Below, one piece after another: positions 32,990 to 42,472 of a stretch of 64,000 nucleotides of DNA. The first letter of the stretch is position 1; each line of letters starts with the position of its first letter. A program made the position numbers and the translations under genes. The notes under the pieces are model-generated. The model made no database searches, was not told the origin of the DNA, and was given only the letters and a program-made list of their open reading frames with translations. Source of the stretch: 21-14-0-10-47-8 sp966211455 (lineage in GTDB: Bacteria; Bdellovibrionota; Bdellovibrionia; Bdellovibrionales; Bdellovibrionaceae); NCBI GenBank assembly GCA_966211455.1, contig CBIHNI010000014.1:62001-126000 (forward strand). The letters are read 5' to 3'.

Positions 32990-34819
32990 GTGAAAATTGG
33001 AAAACACATGGTCACGGCGCTTCTTTTGATGGTCGGTTGGGCCGAAGCTGCTCACGCACAGATTGTATCGGGGGCAACTTATAAGATTCTATCGACTTGC
33101 GGAAATGGTGATATGGCCATGCAGGTTTCAGGTGGAAGTCTTGCGCAGAACGCGCCTATTGTATTGGCCGCGAAAGCTCAAGCTTCGGCGCAGACCTTCA
33201 AATTCACTCTCAGTGGTGATGCCTATAAAATCATGGCTCAGCACTCGCAGCAGCTTTTAGATGTTTCGGGCGCATCGACGGCGGATGGCGCTTTGCTGAT
33301 GCAGCATTCGGATAACGGTGGCACCAATCAGCTTTTCAAGCTTTCCAATGTCGGCAATGCCATCTACACCTTGCAAGCCAAGCACAGCGGAAAAAATCTG
33401 GATGTGAAAGGCGGATTGACGACGGCGGGAACTCCGCTCGAGCAATACACGGCCAACACGTCTTGCGCCCAGAAATTTAAAATCGAACCCGTGGCGGCCG
33501 CATCCTCTCCTTATTCGGGAACGGCACCGGTGATCTCAACAGCGGCGGTCACCATTCAGGCTGAAAACTTTGACCGTGGCGGATGGAATGTGGCCTTCAA
33601 AGAGACTGTGGCTGGCAATCAAGGTGGATCTTCGTATCGAACCGACACATCCGATGTCGACATCGAGACGACGGGTGATGCCAGCGGCTACACGGTTTCC
33701 GATATGGATTTGGGCGAGTTCTTAAATTACTCGATCTACGTTCCGACGGCTGGATCTTTTGTGATTTCGTCTCGTGTTTCTTCGAATAAATCGGGCGGGA
33801 CATTCCGTTACGAAGTGGACGGGGTGGATATCACGGGAAATATCACCGCTCCGGTGACCGGAAGCTTCTACACTTATACGAACGTCAACAGTAAGGTCGT
33901 CAATTTGCCGGCGGGTAACCATCGTCTGCGAGTGGTGATCACGGGTGTATCTGGCGCGTTCAATTTGAATTATCTGACGATTGCTCCAGCGGTGGTTACT
34001 TTCAATTTGGGTGATCGTCCTTTCGCCGCGGCTTCGTCCTGGAATACTCCGGTGAAAGCCGGTGCGACTTACAAAAAATTGGCATGGCCCGCTCCGTCAG
34101 GTGGAAACTATTGGGTGAACTGGAGTCAGTACTCGCCAGCGGTCATTCAGGCCAAGTCGACGGATCCTTTGGTTGCGGTGAAAATTCCGGATTCATGGGG
34201 ATGGCCAGCGCAGACCTTGAATATCCGTGTCCCTGCCGGGGTGACCGGTGCGGTCGGAAATGACGGCGAGATTTTGATTTTGGACGGAAACACAGTTCAC
34301 AACTGCTGGCAGTTCAAGCGTCTCAGTGACACGACGGCGACATGTGCCGCCTATGGACGTACGAATGTTCTGACAGGTTCAGGCTGGGGATCGAAGTCTC
34401 CGTTCTTGTCTGCCGGAATCGTGGCGGCAGGTTCAAGTCAGCTGGCGGGTCTTTTAGTGCAAAAGGAAACTGACAAAGGTGAAATCAATCATGCGTTGCA
34501 GTTGGTTCCGGACGTACCGTTGGTTCTGCCTTATCCAACAGGTGATGCGATTTATTCGGACGGTTACAGTCAGACGGGTATTTCGCAGGAAGGGGATCGC
34601 TTGGCCATCCCGCGCGGAACACCAATGCCACCGAACTTGTCGCCACTGGGACAAAAAGTTTTCCGCGCGATGATGAATTATGGCGCCTTCAACGTCGACA
34701 AAGCGGTCGGCACCACTATCATCCGCGTTCAGCAAAATGCTTATGACGGAGCCACGATTTCTAAGCTTGCGGGCGAAATGAAATACATCATTCCGCTTTT
34801 GCAAAAGGTGAATCCGTAG
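32990..34819 (+). CDS. Exported lectin-like protein with RICIN and CBM6 domains
   Basis: 609 residues, GTG start with GGGGG 6 bases upstream. Signal peptide 1-23 (AHA-Q). A ricin-type beta-trefoil domain (about 25-165) shows repeated hydrophobic-x-Gly/Asp patterns such as KHSGKNLDVKGG. It is followed by a CBM6-like domain (about 185-335) with IQAENFDRGG and GEFLNYSIYV. The remaining 270 residues form a domain I do not recognise, containing WSQYSPAVIQ, GEILILDGNTVHNCWQF and EGDRLAIPRG; it may be a glycan-active or structural domain. The whole protein is probably secreted or surface-exposed and binds polysaccharide. A terminator follows (34849-34884). Confidence 0.85.
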   Translation: MKIGKHMVTALLLMVGWAEAAHAQIVSGATYKILSTCGNGDMAMQVSGGSLAQNAPIVLAAKAQASAQTFKFTLSGDAYKIMAQHSQQLLDVSGASTADGALLMQHSDNGGTNQLFKLSNVGNAIYTLQAKHSGKNLDVKGGLTTAGTPLEQYTANTSCAQKFKIEPVAAASSPYSGTAPVISTAAVTIQAENFDRGGWNVAFKETVAGNQGGSSYRTDTSDVDIETTGDASGYTVSDMDLGEFLNYSIYVPTAGSFVISSRVSSNKSGGTFRYEVDGVDITGNITAPVTGSFYTYTNVNSKVVNLPAGNHRLRVVITGVSGAFNLNYLTIAPAVVTFNLGDRPFAAASSWNTPVKAGATYKKLAWPAPSGGNYWVNWSQYSPAVIQAKSTDPLVAVKIPDSWGWPAQTLNIRVPAGVTGAVGNDGEILILDGNTVHNCWQFKRLSDTTATCAAYGRTNVLTGSGWGSKSPFLSAGIVAAGSSQLAGLLVQKETDKGEINHALQLVPDVPLVLPYPTGDAIYSDGYSQTGISQEGDRLAIPRGTPMPPNLSPLGQKVFRAMMNYGAFNVDKAVGTTIIRVQQNAYDGATISKLAGEMKYIIPLLQKVNP

Positions 34820-34848
34820 TCTCGAAATTTAGATCTGGATTTATACTT

Positions 34849-34884
34849 AGCGAGGGAAGCGGAAAGCTCCCTCGCTTCTATTTT
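34849..34884 (+). terminator. Rho-independent terminator after the lectin gene
   Basis: AGCGAGGGA (34849-34857) pairs with TCCCTCGCT (34868-34876), a 9-bp stem, followed by a T-rich stretch. Confidence 0.75.
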
Positions 34885-35054
34885 CTGCCAATTCCGTGCG
34901 GACAAATAATCAAGTAATTTAATATACTTGCAAGCAAATTTAGCTATTTGCTAATTTATAGTATTGCTATTAGCTAAATAGAGCTTGGGTCTATTTACGC
35001 ACCGTGTTATTAGTCTTTTCATCACAAGACAAACTTTGAAATGGAAGGATGACT

Positions 35055-35456
35055 ATGAAAAATGCGATTCAAATATTTTGGGCTGTCAGTTTTCTTTCGC
35101 TGGCGGCGTCCGCTGATCAGTTGACCTGCGTGGTGAGCGAGCCAAGTGGTTTCACAAAAACTGTCAGCAAAGAAACTGAAAAATACATTCGTTATGAAGG
35201 CGATCCGTATGAAGAACGTGAAGACTGGTTCGCCGGGTTCGAGATTCCAAGTCATGACTATGCACCCATGCGCTACCAGATTGGCATCGTCGACTTCAGC
35301 CAAACCGACCAAATCTACTCTTCCTATGTTCATGTGCTTGATGCTGCGGGAAATGTCGATCCGGCTCGGATGTTCAGGGGCGGCATTTCCTTTGGTGAAG
35401 TGAAGATTTTCACTTATCAGGGCGCCAAAATCTCGTGCTTTGTGATTCGTAAATAA
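35055..35456 (+). CDS. Small exported hypothetical protein
   Basis: 133 residues. Signal peptide 1-20 (SADQ), two cysteines (LTCVV and SCFVI) positioned to form one disulfide, and an acidic middle (EEREDWFAGFEIPS). No family recognised. The start at 35055 is preferred over 35049 because GGAAGG lies 6 bases before it. Terminator 35469-35520 follows. It stands alone in an AT-rich intergenic setting. Confidence 0.75.
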   Translation: MKNAIQIFWAVSFLSLAASADQLTCVVSEPSGFTKTVSKETEKYIRYEGDPYEEREDWFAGFEIPSHDYAPMRYQIGIVDFSQTDQIYSSYVHVLDAAGNVDPARMFRGGISFGEVKIFTYQGAKISCFVIRK

Positions 35457-35468
35457 AATAAGACCCTC

Positions 35469-35520
35469 CACAGGATTGCTCCTATCCCCCCAAAGCCAGC
35501 AGTCCTGTGTCTTTCAATTT
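35469..35520 (+). terminator. Rho-independent terminator
   Basis: CACAGGATTGCT (35469-35480) pairs with AGCAGTCCTGTG (35498-35509) over a 17-base loop with one G-T wobble, then TCTTTCAATTTT. Confidence 0.7.
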
Positions 35521-35642
35521 TGAATTCATTCGCGACTGTCAAAAGGTTGCAACTGCTTCGGTTCCGGAAGAGCCGGTTTTATTCTGTACGGACTTTTAAA
35601 GTACCAGTTGAAAATGTGACCTTGGGCATAGAAGATACCGCT

Positions 35643-36341
35643 ATGGCGCGCATTCTGTTGTTGGAAGATGATCCGATTTTGGCGAAAAGTCTTTGTTTTA
35701 ATATTCGCACTGAAGGTTACGAGCCAATCTGGGTTCGGTCCGTGGGTGAAGCTCGGCGAAGGATCCAAGAGCTGAATTTCGATTTGATGCTTTTGGATGT
35801 GCAGCTTCCCGATGGCGATGGCATGCAGCTGTGCCAAGAACTGCGACAAAACGAAAACCGCCATCCCATCCTTTTGATCACAGCGCAAAATTCAGAGGAC
35901 CGGGTGGTGCAAGGGTTGATGTCCGGTGCCAGCGATTATGTCAAAAAGCCTTTCAGCATGCGCGAGCTGATGGCCCGTATCCATGTGCATTTGAAGGGGG
36001 CAAGCCGCCTGCCGGAAGCCAGATCCGAAACAAAATCAACGGTTGAGTTTCAGGGGTTGAAGATCGATCAGAAAAGCCGGATGGCTTTTTATCAGGATCG
36101 GGAAATCAAACTGAATCACACCAAGTTCGATATCTTGTATTTTTTGGTCGCCAACAAGCAAAAGGTCATCAGCAGGGATGTCCTGTTGCAGTTCTTGCAA
36201 AAAGAAAATGAAGTTTTTGATCGCACGATCGATGCGCACATTTCGCAGATCCGCCGGTTTTTAAAAGAAGAGTGCATCGAGCATCTGCGGATCACCTCAA
36301 TTTATGGGTCTGGTTACAAGCTTGAACATGCGAAAAAGTAA
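35643..36341 (+). CDS. OmpR-family response regulator
   Basis: 232 residues. Receiver with acidic pocket EDD, phospho-acceptor D51 in MLLDVQLP and Lys in VKKPFSM; winged-helix effector domain about 130-230 (LNHTKFDILYFLVANK, then SIYGSGYKLE). A frame from 35520 would add 41 residues without a recognisable domain, so the ATG at 35643 is chosen. It overlaps the kinase gene by 14 bases. Confidence 0.92.
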   Translation: MARILLLEDDPILAKSLCFNIRTEGYEPIWVRSVGEARRRIQELNFDLMLLDVQLPDGDGMQLCQELRQNENRHPILLITAQNSEDRVVQGLMSGASDYVKKPFSMRELMARIHVHLKGASRLPEARSETKSTVEFQGLKIDQKSRMAFYQDREIKLNHTKFDILYFLVANKQKVISRDVLLQFLQKENEVFDRTIDAHISQIRRFLKEECIEHLRITSIYGSGYKLEHAKK

Positions 36342-37773
36342 TCCTCTATTATTTAAATATTTTCTGGTCTCGGCAGGTGTTTTCTTTGTCACCATCGGTT
36401 TGGGGTGGATGACCTCGAAGATGTTGATGAAACATTTCAAGTTGCAGCTGGCGACCCAAGAGCTTGAAAAAGCCTGTCAGATCATCTTGCAGATGCGCGA
36501 CGAGCAAAATCTCAGCGAAGTCCAAGCTTTCCAAAAGTTCACCGAAATCAATCCCGAATATCTGGACACCAACGCGACTTTGTTCAGTCCAACTGGCGAG
36601 CGCCTTTTTTCGAAAGAAGATACGCCACCTTTTCCGGAGCCGGAAAAGCGGGATGTCTTGCCGCAGGAAAATTGCGAGGCCCATGCCGTGCATGACGGGC
36701 GCCGAAAAGCTTGGCTGCGCTTGTCACCGCAGGTTTTTCTGCGGGTGGCGTTTACGCCCAGCCGTTTGGAATCCATCGCGCATTTCGAAAAGAAAAGCAG
36801 CGATTACCGCATTTACCGTAAGCATCCGGTGATTTACGGCTTGATGCCGGAAGAGGTCACGGCTTTGATGCTGGCTGGATTTCAGGTCTTGGGTTTTGCT
36901 TTGTCCATGGGAACGGCCGTTGTTCTTTTCCGTCGTGCGGTTCGCAGTGCGGGTCACACGATCGAAGAGCTGAAGAACGGAAACTTGAAAGCCAGATTCT
37001 TGATCAACGGTCAGCGACCTTTGGGTATGGGCGGAAAGCTCAATGAAATGGCGGATGAAATCGAAAAGCTGGTCGAGCATCTGCGCTTCGTTGAAGAGGG
37101 GCGAACGAAGGTGTTGCAGGAACTGGCGCACGATTTAAAAACGCCGGTTGCAAGCTTGCGCGGGCTTTTGGAATCTCTGCGCGATCGCGGTGATCAAATG
37201 TCTTTGGAAGAAAAGAATGATTTTCTCAACACTTCGATCGGCGAGACTTTGTATTTCTCCCGATTGGTCGAAGATCTTTTGTTCATTTCAGGTGTGACCC
37301 ATCCCCAGTATAAAATCGGCACGAAGCGGGTGGATCTGGTCGCCATTGTCCGTGACGAGGTCCGCATCTTTGAAAAGCAAGAGGACTTTTCCATTCATCT
37401 GCAGGCGCCCGAGGCCGCTGAGATCATTGGCGAAGAATTACTTTTAAAAAGACTGATCCGCAATGCAGTTGATAATGCCACATCTTTTGCGCGCTCAAAG
37501 GTGATCGTTCGCATCGAAGCTCGGGCCGAGCTTTGGCAGATCCAAGTCATCGATGATGGTCCTGGAATTTCAGAATTGGAAATCCAAAGCTTTGGTCTGA
37601 AAAGAATGACCCGTCGGTCCGATGATGCCCATGCGGGCCGAATCTCTTTGGGCTTGGGTTCGGTGATCATGAAGAAAATTGCGCAGATGTATGGTGGGGA
37701 CGTGCGTATTCATCGTGGCTCGGATTTCGATGCCCAGCAAGGCAGCACCTTGACCATCACGCTGAAATCCTAG
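36328..37773 (+). CDS. Sensor histidine kinase partner
   Basis: 481 residues. Membrane segment about 8-28, periplasmic region to about 175, second segment about 178-200, HAMP, then HisKA with H268 (LAHDLKTPVASL). ATPase motifs: LIRNAVDNATSF, DDGPGISELE and LGLGSVIMKK. All catalytic residues are present. It overlaps the upstream regulator gene, so the pair is one transcription unit. The periplasmic domain is short and unrecognised; the stimulus is unknown. Confidence 0.92.
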   Translation: MRKSNPLLFKYFLVSAGVFFVTIGLGWMTSKMLMKHFKLQLATQELEKACQIILQMRDEQNLSEVQAFQKFTEINPEYLDTNATLFSPTGERLFSKEDTPPFPEPEKRDVLPQENCEAHAVHDGRRKAWLRLSPQVFLRVAFTPSRLESIAHFEKKSSDYRIYRKHPVIYGLMPEEVTALMLAGFQVLGFALSMGTAVVLFRRAVRSAGHTIEELKNGNLKARFLINGQRPLGMGGKLNEMADEIEKLVEHLRFVEEGRTKVLQELAHDLKTPVASLRGLLESLRDRGDQMSLEEKNDFLNTSIGETLYFSRLVEDLLFISGVTHPQYKIGTKRVDLVAIVRDEVRIFEKQEDFSIHLQAPEAAEIIGEELLLKRLIRNAVDNATSFARSKVIVRIEARAELWQIQVIDDGPGISELEIQSFGLKRMTRRSDDAHAGRISLGLGSVIMKKIAQMYGGDVRIHRGSDFDAQQGSTLTITLKS

Positions 37774-37873
37774 ACGAAAGCTGGGCCCTTTGTTTTAGAG
37801 CCCGATTCATATTGTTTTCACAATTTTGTTTTATGCTGGCGACAGTACATCCTGTTCAATCATGGAAGGCCAC

Positions 37874-38122
37874 ATGAAACCACTCATTCTCGCATTTGCC
37901 GTTTTGACCGGCGCCGCTCTCTTGGCAAGTGCCCAGTCGCAGACATCGCAAAACCCTTTACCACCGCCCGAAGCGCTGAAGGCTTGCTTCGGCAAAAGAA
38001 GCGGAGAAGCTTGCAGCTTCCAAGCTCGGAACAGCGAAAAAGTGGAAGGTATCTGCTTCTCGCCAGATCCGGCGAAGCGCATGGGATGTCGCCCAAAACC
38101 AGAATCTTCAGCCAAGCAGTAA
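37874..38122 (+). CDS. Small Cys-containing exported protein
   Basis: 82 residues. Signal peptide 1-20 (ASA-Q), a Pro-rich linker, then the compact four-cysteine segment ACFGKRSGEACSFQ, EGICFSPD and GCRPKPE. This pattern recurs in small periplasmic proteins of proteobacteria I recall, function unknown. GGAAGG lies 4 bases before the ATG; the upstream ATG at 37826 has no site. Confidence 0.78.
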   Translation: MKPLILAFAVLTGAALLASAQSQTSQNPLPPPEALKACFGKRSGEACSFQARNSEKVEGICFSPDPAKRMGCRPKPESSAKQ

Positions 38123-38203
38123 GAAAACCCCGCGTTCGCCTCTGGTCTCGGCCTTGCAATCTTCTGAGCTCGAGATTTTAAAAGGGGATAAAGGGGTTAT
38201 TGG

Positions 38204-39322
38204 GTGGGTTTTCATCGACATATTTTCATGGTTGTCGTGTTTCTATTCAGCACGGCTGCCTTTAAGGTTTCGGCCGAGATTTTGCCAAGCCCAGGGATCG
38301 CTCCGAATTCGAAGGCTTTGTTTGCCTCGTTCGATGCGATCGACGTGCGCATCGAAGCTCCGTTTCAAGAGCTGATCCAAAAGAAGATGAACTTTCTAGA
38401 GGCGAAAAAGCTGCGGGTGCAAGGTCGCCTTTTCACCGACGGGAAAGAAATTCCGGTGGAGATTCGCCTGCGTGGTTTTTCTAGCCTGCAAAACTGCAAT
38501 TTCCCAAAGTTCACACTGTATCTAGACGAAACCGCAATCCAAGGAACGATCTTCGAAAAGGTGAAGAAAGTGGATGTGGCCACCCACTGCGACCTGGATC
38601 CGACGGGCAAAGAACAGGGAGCCGTGATGTATTTCGGTGCGATGAAGTACAATCACCGCGAAGCCCTGCTTTACAAATGGGCCGAGATTTTGCGGATTCC
38701 AACCTATGCCTCGCGACCTGCGAATATGATCTACAAAGATACGGCGATCCTGGATGCATCTGAAATCAAAGCGCAGGGATTTTTCGTCGAGCATTTGGAT
38801 TCGTTTGTGAAACGCACGGGTGGGATCGAGATCCGCGCCGTGAATGATGGACTGCACGTCAACGCTGCTGACGACAAAGAACCTAAGTTTAAAAATCTCT
38901 ATGTCGATTTGCCACAGCACCCGCAAATCGATCGTCAACAGCTGGCGCGAATCGCGTTTTTCAATGCCTTTATCGCCAATAACGACTGGCGCTTGCGCGA
39001 AAACGAGATTTGGAATCTGAAACTGATCGAACTGCCAAACGGTTCTTGGTTTCCAATTCCGATGGATTTCAACTTGTCGGGCTTGATGGTGGGGCAAACT
39101 GGATATCCGATGATGCTGTATGATTCGATCTGGGAATCCGCCGATCCCGAGCTGAAGCGCCAGACAGCGCAGCTTTACGTCGAAAAATTGCCAGAGCTGG
39201 GTGCGATCGCCGTGTCGACGCTGAAGAACGATCCCGAAGGACTTAAATTCTTTCAAGCTTTGCTGGATCGCCGGGCAGGCGAACTGAAGCTGATGAAAAG
39301 CCAGTTCGCTGGGATGAAGTAA
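38204..39322 (+). CDS. CotH-like exported protein
   Basis: 372 residues, GTG start with AAGGGG 7 bases upstream. Signal peptide about 1-24 (VSA-E). The folding pattern resembles the atypical CotH kinase group: VEIRLRGFSSLQNC with a basic FPKFTLYLD, then AFFNAFIANNDWRL and FPIPMDFNLSGLM. In CotH kinases the DFN/DFG Asp binds Mg-ATP and phosphorylates coat proteins; here DFNLSG may play that role. Being exported, it would act on surface or secreted proteins if active. Family placement is moderate. Confidence 0.65.
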   Translation: MGFHRHIFMVVVFLFSTAAFKVSAEILPSPGIAPNSKALFASFDAIDVRIEAPFQELIQKKMNFLEAKKLRVQGRLFTDGKEIPVEIRLRGFSSLQNCNFPKFTLYLDETAIQGTIFEKVKKVDVATHCDLDPTGKEQGAVMYFGAMKYNHREALLYKWAEILRIPTYASRPANMIYKDTAILDASEIKAQGFFVEHLDSFVKRTGGIEIRAVNDGLHVNAADDKEPKFKNLYVDLPQHPQIDRQQLARIAFFNAFIANNDWRLRENEIWNLKLIELPNGSWFPIPMDFNLSGLMVGQTGYPMMLYDSIWESADPELKRQTAQLYVEKLPELGAIAVSTLKNDPEGLKFFQALLDRRAGELKLMKSQFAGMK

Positions 39323-39399
39323 GTTTTGATCTTGCGAGCCGTGCGAAAGTGAGGCTCATCTTCTCGCGCCGATTTCGCTCAAGGCCTGTGGGGATTTTC

Positions 39400-40764
39400 C
39401 TACCCACCGCGAAGGTAAGAAGGCTTTTGATCCTGCAGCGATTTCTGCTTTTCAAGCGAAGGTTTTGATTCCATTTCGCGAATTTGCAGGCGAAGGCGGT
39501 CGCGGCTTTCTAAGGAAAGAGCGTTGTCTTTGTCAGATTGCGCTTTCTTGAGCACATCCAAAGAGATCTTGCGTGATTCCGCGTCTAAGCGATCCAGAGA
39601 TGGATTTGAAAGAGCGGACTCTTTGCTGGCTCCGGTTCCGGTGCCGTTTCCGACATTGGGGCGTGGGCCTGGGCTTTGAAAGCGGCGGCCGCTGCTTGGT
39701 GGTGGCGCGAACTTAGGTTGGGCTAGGTATTGGCAAAGGCTGATTGGGGTCGTTGGGCCTGTTTTGATTTGTTCGGTATCTAAAATGCGCAGAATTTCTT
39801 GCAGACTGTAATCCGAATAGGTCAATGCGCAATCATCCGAAAAAGAGTTCAGTTTCTGGCCGGCTTGCTCATCCATTAAGACTTTTTGAAACGGGATGGA
39901 GAGCTGCAAATATTTTTTTAAATTGTTCGAACAGCTTCCGGACATCGAGCTTGGCGTTGGATTGGCGGTGGCAACCCCCATCTCGCGCAGGATTTGGTCT
40001 TCGACTTGAAAGGCACGCCAGGCGCCAAAGGCCATGCGAACCAGCGGATGATGGGCTGCCGTGTACGCGGCGCAGGTGTTTTGTGATTGCAGTCGATCTT
40101 TAAAATCTTCGAATGGCCAGGGGACCGATTTGGCATCGGCGACCTGAGCCAATTCGTGAGCAAAAATTCGATAAAATTTTTCGTCACAATCGACGCAAGT
40201 CGGGCTGAGATCTTCAGGGTTTACGACAATATAAGTTGTCAGCAAGAAATCAGTCCAACTTTGATAAGGCATTTTCTGTCGGGTGAAAACAAAGGTCGCG
40301 CTGCCGGCGTACTCTTCCGTGGCCGGTTGCGGAGTTTGCCCGAGACGAGCAAAAAGTTTTCGGTAAAGCTCTTGGTAGCGTAAAGTTTCCGCTGGCGAAA
40401 GCCGCAGGCCGAATTCCAGCATATGCGCGTAGCCTTGTGAATACTGCATGGCCACGGCTTGGCCCGTGCGGGTTCCCAAAATTCCCTTGATGGCGGCGTC
40501 GGTCAAGATTTGCAGTCTTTGATTCAGATCTCCTTGACGGAATTTCGTTTCGGAGGCCGTTTCCAGAATGAAATCTTTCGGCAAAAGAAGGGCCGTGTCA
40601 GTCATTCCCAATTTCATCCAAAGCTGACCTTTGGTGATGCGGCTTTGATACTCTTTGGAGTCCACCAATCTCCAGTCGGGCTGAATCAAACCACGGGGGA
40701 GCGGATCCAACGCTAAAGCGCTTGATGCGATGGCCAAAGCTAGAAGGCATAAGAGCCACTTCAT
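39400..40764 (-). CDS. Exported hypothetical protein with metalloprotease-like motif
   Basis: 454 residues. Signal peptide 1-19 (ALA-L). A central FYRIFAHELAQVAD segment looks like an HExxH site with the last His replaced (HELAQ), so it is probably a degenerate zincin or unrelated. Cysteines at PTCVDCD, NTCAAY, GSCSNN and SDDCAL suggest disulfides. The C-terminal third is Pro/Ser/Gln-rich and low complexity. The start overlaps the stop of the TPR/winged-helix gene by ATGA, so the two are coupled. The role is unknown; expression control by its partner is plausible. Confidence 0.7.
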   Translation of the reverse strand: MKWLLCLLALAIASSALALDPLPRGLIQPDWRLVDSKEYQSRITKGQLWMKLGMTDTALLLPKDFILETASETKFRQGDLNQRLQILTDAAIKGILGTRTGQAVAMQYSQGYAHMLEFGLRLSPAETLRYQELYRKLFARLGQTPQPATEEYAGSATFVFTRQKMPYQSWTDFLLTTYIVVNPEDLSPTCVDCDEKFYRIFAHELAQVADAKSVPWPFEDFKDRLQSQNTCAAYTAAHHPLVRMAFGAWRAFQVEDQILREMGVATANPTPSSMSGSCSNNLKKYLQLSIPFQKVLMDEQAGQKLNSFSDDCALTYSDYSLQEILRILDTEQIKTGPTTPISLCQYLAQPKFAPPPSSGRRFQSPGPRPNVGNGTGTGASKESALSNPSLDRLDAESRKISLDVLKKAQSDKDNALSLESRDRLRLQIREMESKPSLEKQKSLQDQKPSYLRGG

Positions 40765-41951
40765 GAAGCTTGCTCCAAGCGGATGTTGGCGGTGATTTGG
40801 ATCGAGTTTTTATCCATGCGGATCAGCTTGACGATTCCGGTCAGGCTTTCAATTTTTTTATTCAGCCGCTTCACCAAAATACGCAGGCGATCCGTGCTGT
40901 ATTCGTCTTCCGAAATCTCGAAGATGTTTTGAATCGCATCGCGATTTGACACTTTGCCTTGCGCGGCGAGCAGTCGGAAAATTTTCAAATAATTCTCGCT
41001 TTTTCCCAAAGACAAAAGCGCACCCTGATAAATAATCCCGCTGTCAGAAATAGAAAGAACTTTGCTTGTTGGCGTTAACGTCCAATTTTGTTGGATCAAC
41101 TTTTTCGACTCACGACTGAGGCCCGCGATATAAAAAGCCATTTTTGCGGACGCCTGCGGATGGCCCCGCTTCTGCAGAATATCCAGATAACGAATGGAGC
41201 ACATCACGGACATATTCTCGGAACGGCTGATGTCGCTGGCGGCAGGAGCTTTGGCGTAAATATCCCACAAGGCTTGTTCGAAAGGATCGCAGTTGAAATA
41301 TTGAAAAAGGTCGAACAAGGAAGCGTCGACCCAATTTTCACATCCGGCCTTCAAGGCATAGGCAAGATAATTGAAAAACAGCAGGCGTCTTTCATAGTCG
41401 TAAATGTCCGGGTTCGTCACCAGGCGTTTCATCCGGACCAACGCGGCTTCGGGGCCGAAAAGAATAAAATCGGATTCCATCAAAGCATTCTGCAAATCAA
41501 TTTGGCGATCCAGATCCCGGGCGCGCAAAGACTCGCAGGCAATGTAGCGAGAAGTCAGCTTTTCGCGCAGATTGAGCTCGCTCAAAAGTCTGAGCTCTTG
41601 GGCACGGATCTTATCGACGGTCTCGTTGGATTCTCCGCTGGAAAAATGCTCGTAGATCTCAAGCGCTTCGGCGACGGCTCCTTGCTCTTCTAAAATTTTG
41701 CTGAGACCCAAGGCGGCGCGTTCGATTTGCGCAGGGGGCAGTGTCGTGATTTGCAAACGGTACTTGCCAAGAGCGATGCTGGTGGATTTCTGACAGTTCA
41801 GATAATCGCCAAGCATGTAATAGCAGCTGGCAATATCGATCAAAGCCAAGAGCTCGACCGAGCTGTCCGCTAGACATTGCTTCAGCTGCAAAACAGCTTG
41901 CGCAAACTGTCCATCTCGCATCAATTGTTTGGCGTTTGCATAGGTTGACAT
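40761..41951 (-). CDS. TPR-like protein with C-terminal winged-helix region
   Basis: 396 residues. N-terminal helical hairpins (about 1-140) with TPR spacing (YANAKQLMRDGQFAQAVLQL, IASCYYMLGDYLNCQ), then other helical repeats. The C-terminal 80 residues (EYSTDRLRILVKRLNKKIE, then LIRMDKNSIQITAN) resemble an OmpR-type winged helix. It may be a transcriptional regulator with a TPR sensor. Its stop overlaps the start of the exported-protein gene at 40764. Confidence 0.65.
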   Translation of the reverse strand: MSTYANAKQLMRDGQFAQAVLQLKQCLADSSVELLALIDIASCYYMLGDYLNCQKSTSIALGKYRLQITTLPPAQIERAALGLSKILEEQGAVAEALEIYEHFSSGESNETVDKIRAQELRLLSELNLREKLTSRYIACESLRARDLDRQIDLQNALMESDFILFGPEAALVRMKRLVTNPDIYDYERRLLFFNYLAYALKAGCENWVDASLFDLFQYFNCDPFEQALWDIYAKAPAASDISRSENMSVMCSIRYLDILQKRGHPQASAKMAFYIAGLSRESKKLIQQNWTLTPTSKVLSISDSGIIYQGALLSLGKSENYLKIFRLLAAQGKVSNRDAIQNIFEISEDEYSTDRLRILVKRLNKKIESLTGIVKLIRMDKNSIQITANIRLEQAS

Positions 41952-42151
41952 CAGGTCCTTCCGGCAAGCAATACCTCAGCAATTTCCGAGCCTTTGCAGG
42001 GTTGATCACCCGCTTTTACAACCCTCATCACTGTCTAACTTTTGGTCAGCACCTGTCCCGATGTGTCCTTTGAGAATCGTGGGATCCAGCGGGTATATCT
42101 AAGCCCGAGTTCAAAAACGAAAATGAAACACGAACTACAAAAGGAAGAAAT

Positions 42152-42442
42152 ATGAAAACACAGTTCAAAACAAAGACGGTCTTCGGTTTGATTTTAATCT
42201 TGGGACAGCTTGCCGGAAGTGCTGCATTCGCCGCGCCTGAATGGTTGAAGTATCCAAACGGCAGAATCATTTGCGGAGAAGTCGATTATGCTGGGCATTT
42301 GACCCAAGAATACGGCATTGATGCTTGCCGTGCCCGTCAAGGAAGCAAAATCAGCTTGAATGCGGCTGGAACTGCATGTGCCGAGTGGACCTTGCCAGAT
42401 GGCGATCTGATTATGATTCGCCCCATTTCAGACTGCAAATAA
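42152..42442 (+). CDS. Small exported protein
   Basis: 96 residues. Signal peptide about 1-28 (AFA-A), then a compact domain with cysteines in IICGEV, DACRAR, TACAEW and SDCK, consistent with two disulfides. AAAAGGAAG lies before the ATG. 30 bases separate it from the next exported-protein gene, so they may share a transcript. No family recognised. Confidence 0.75.
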   Translation: MKTQFKTKTVFGLILILGQLAGSAAFAAPEWLKYPNGRIICGEVDYAGHLTQEYGIDACRARQGSKISLNAAGTACAEWTLPDGDLIMIRPISDCK

Positions 42443-42472
42443 AACAAATTTTCCATTCGAAAAGAGAAGCTT

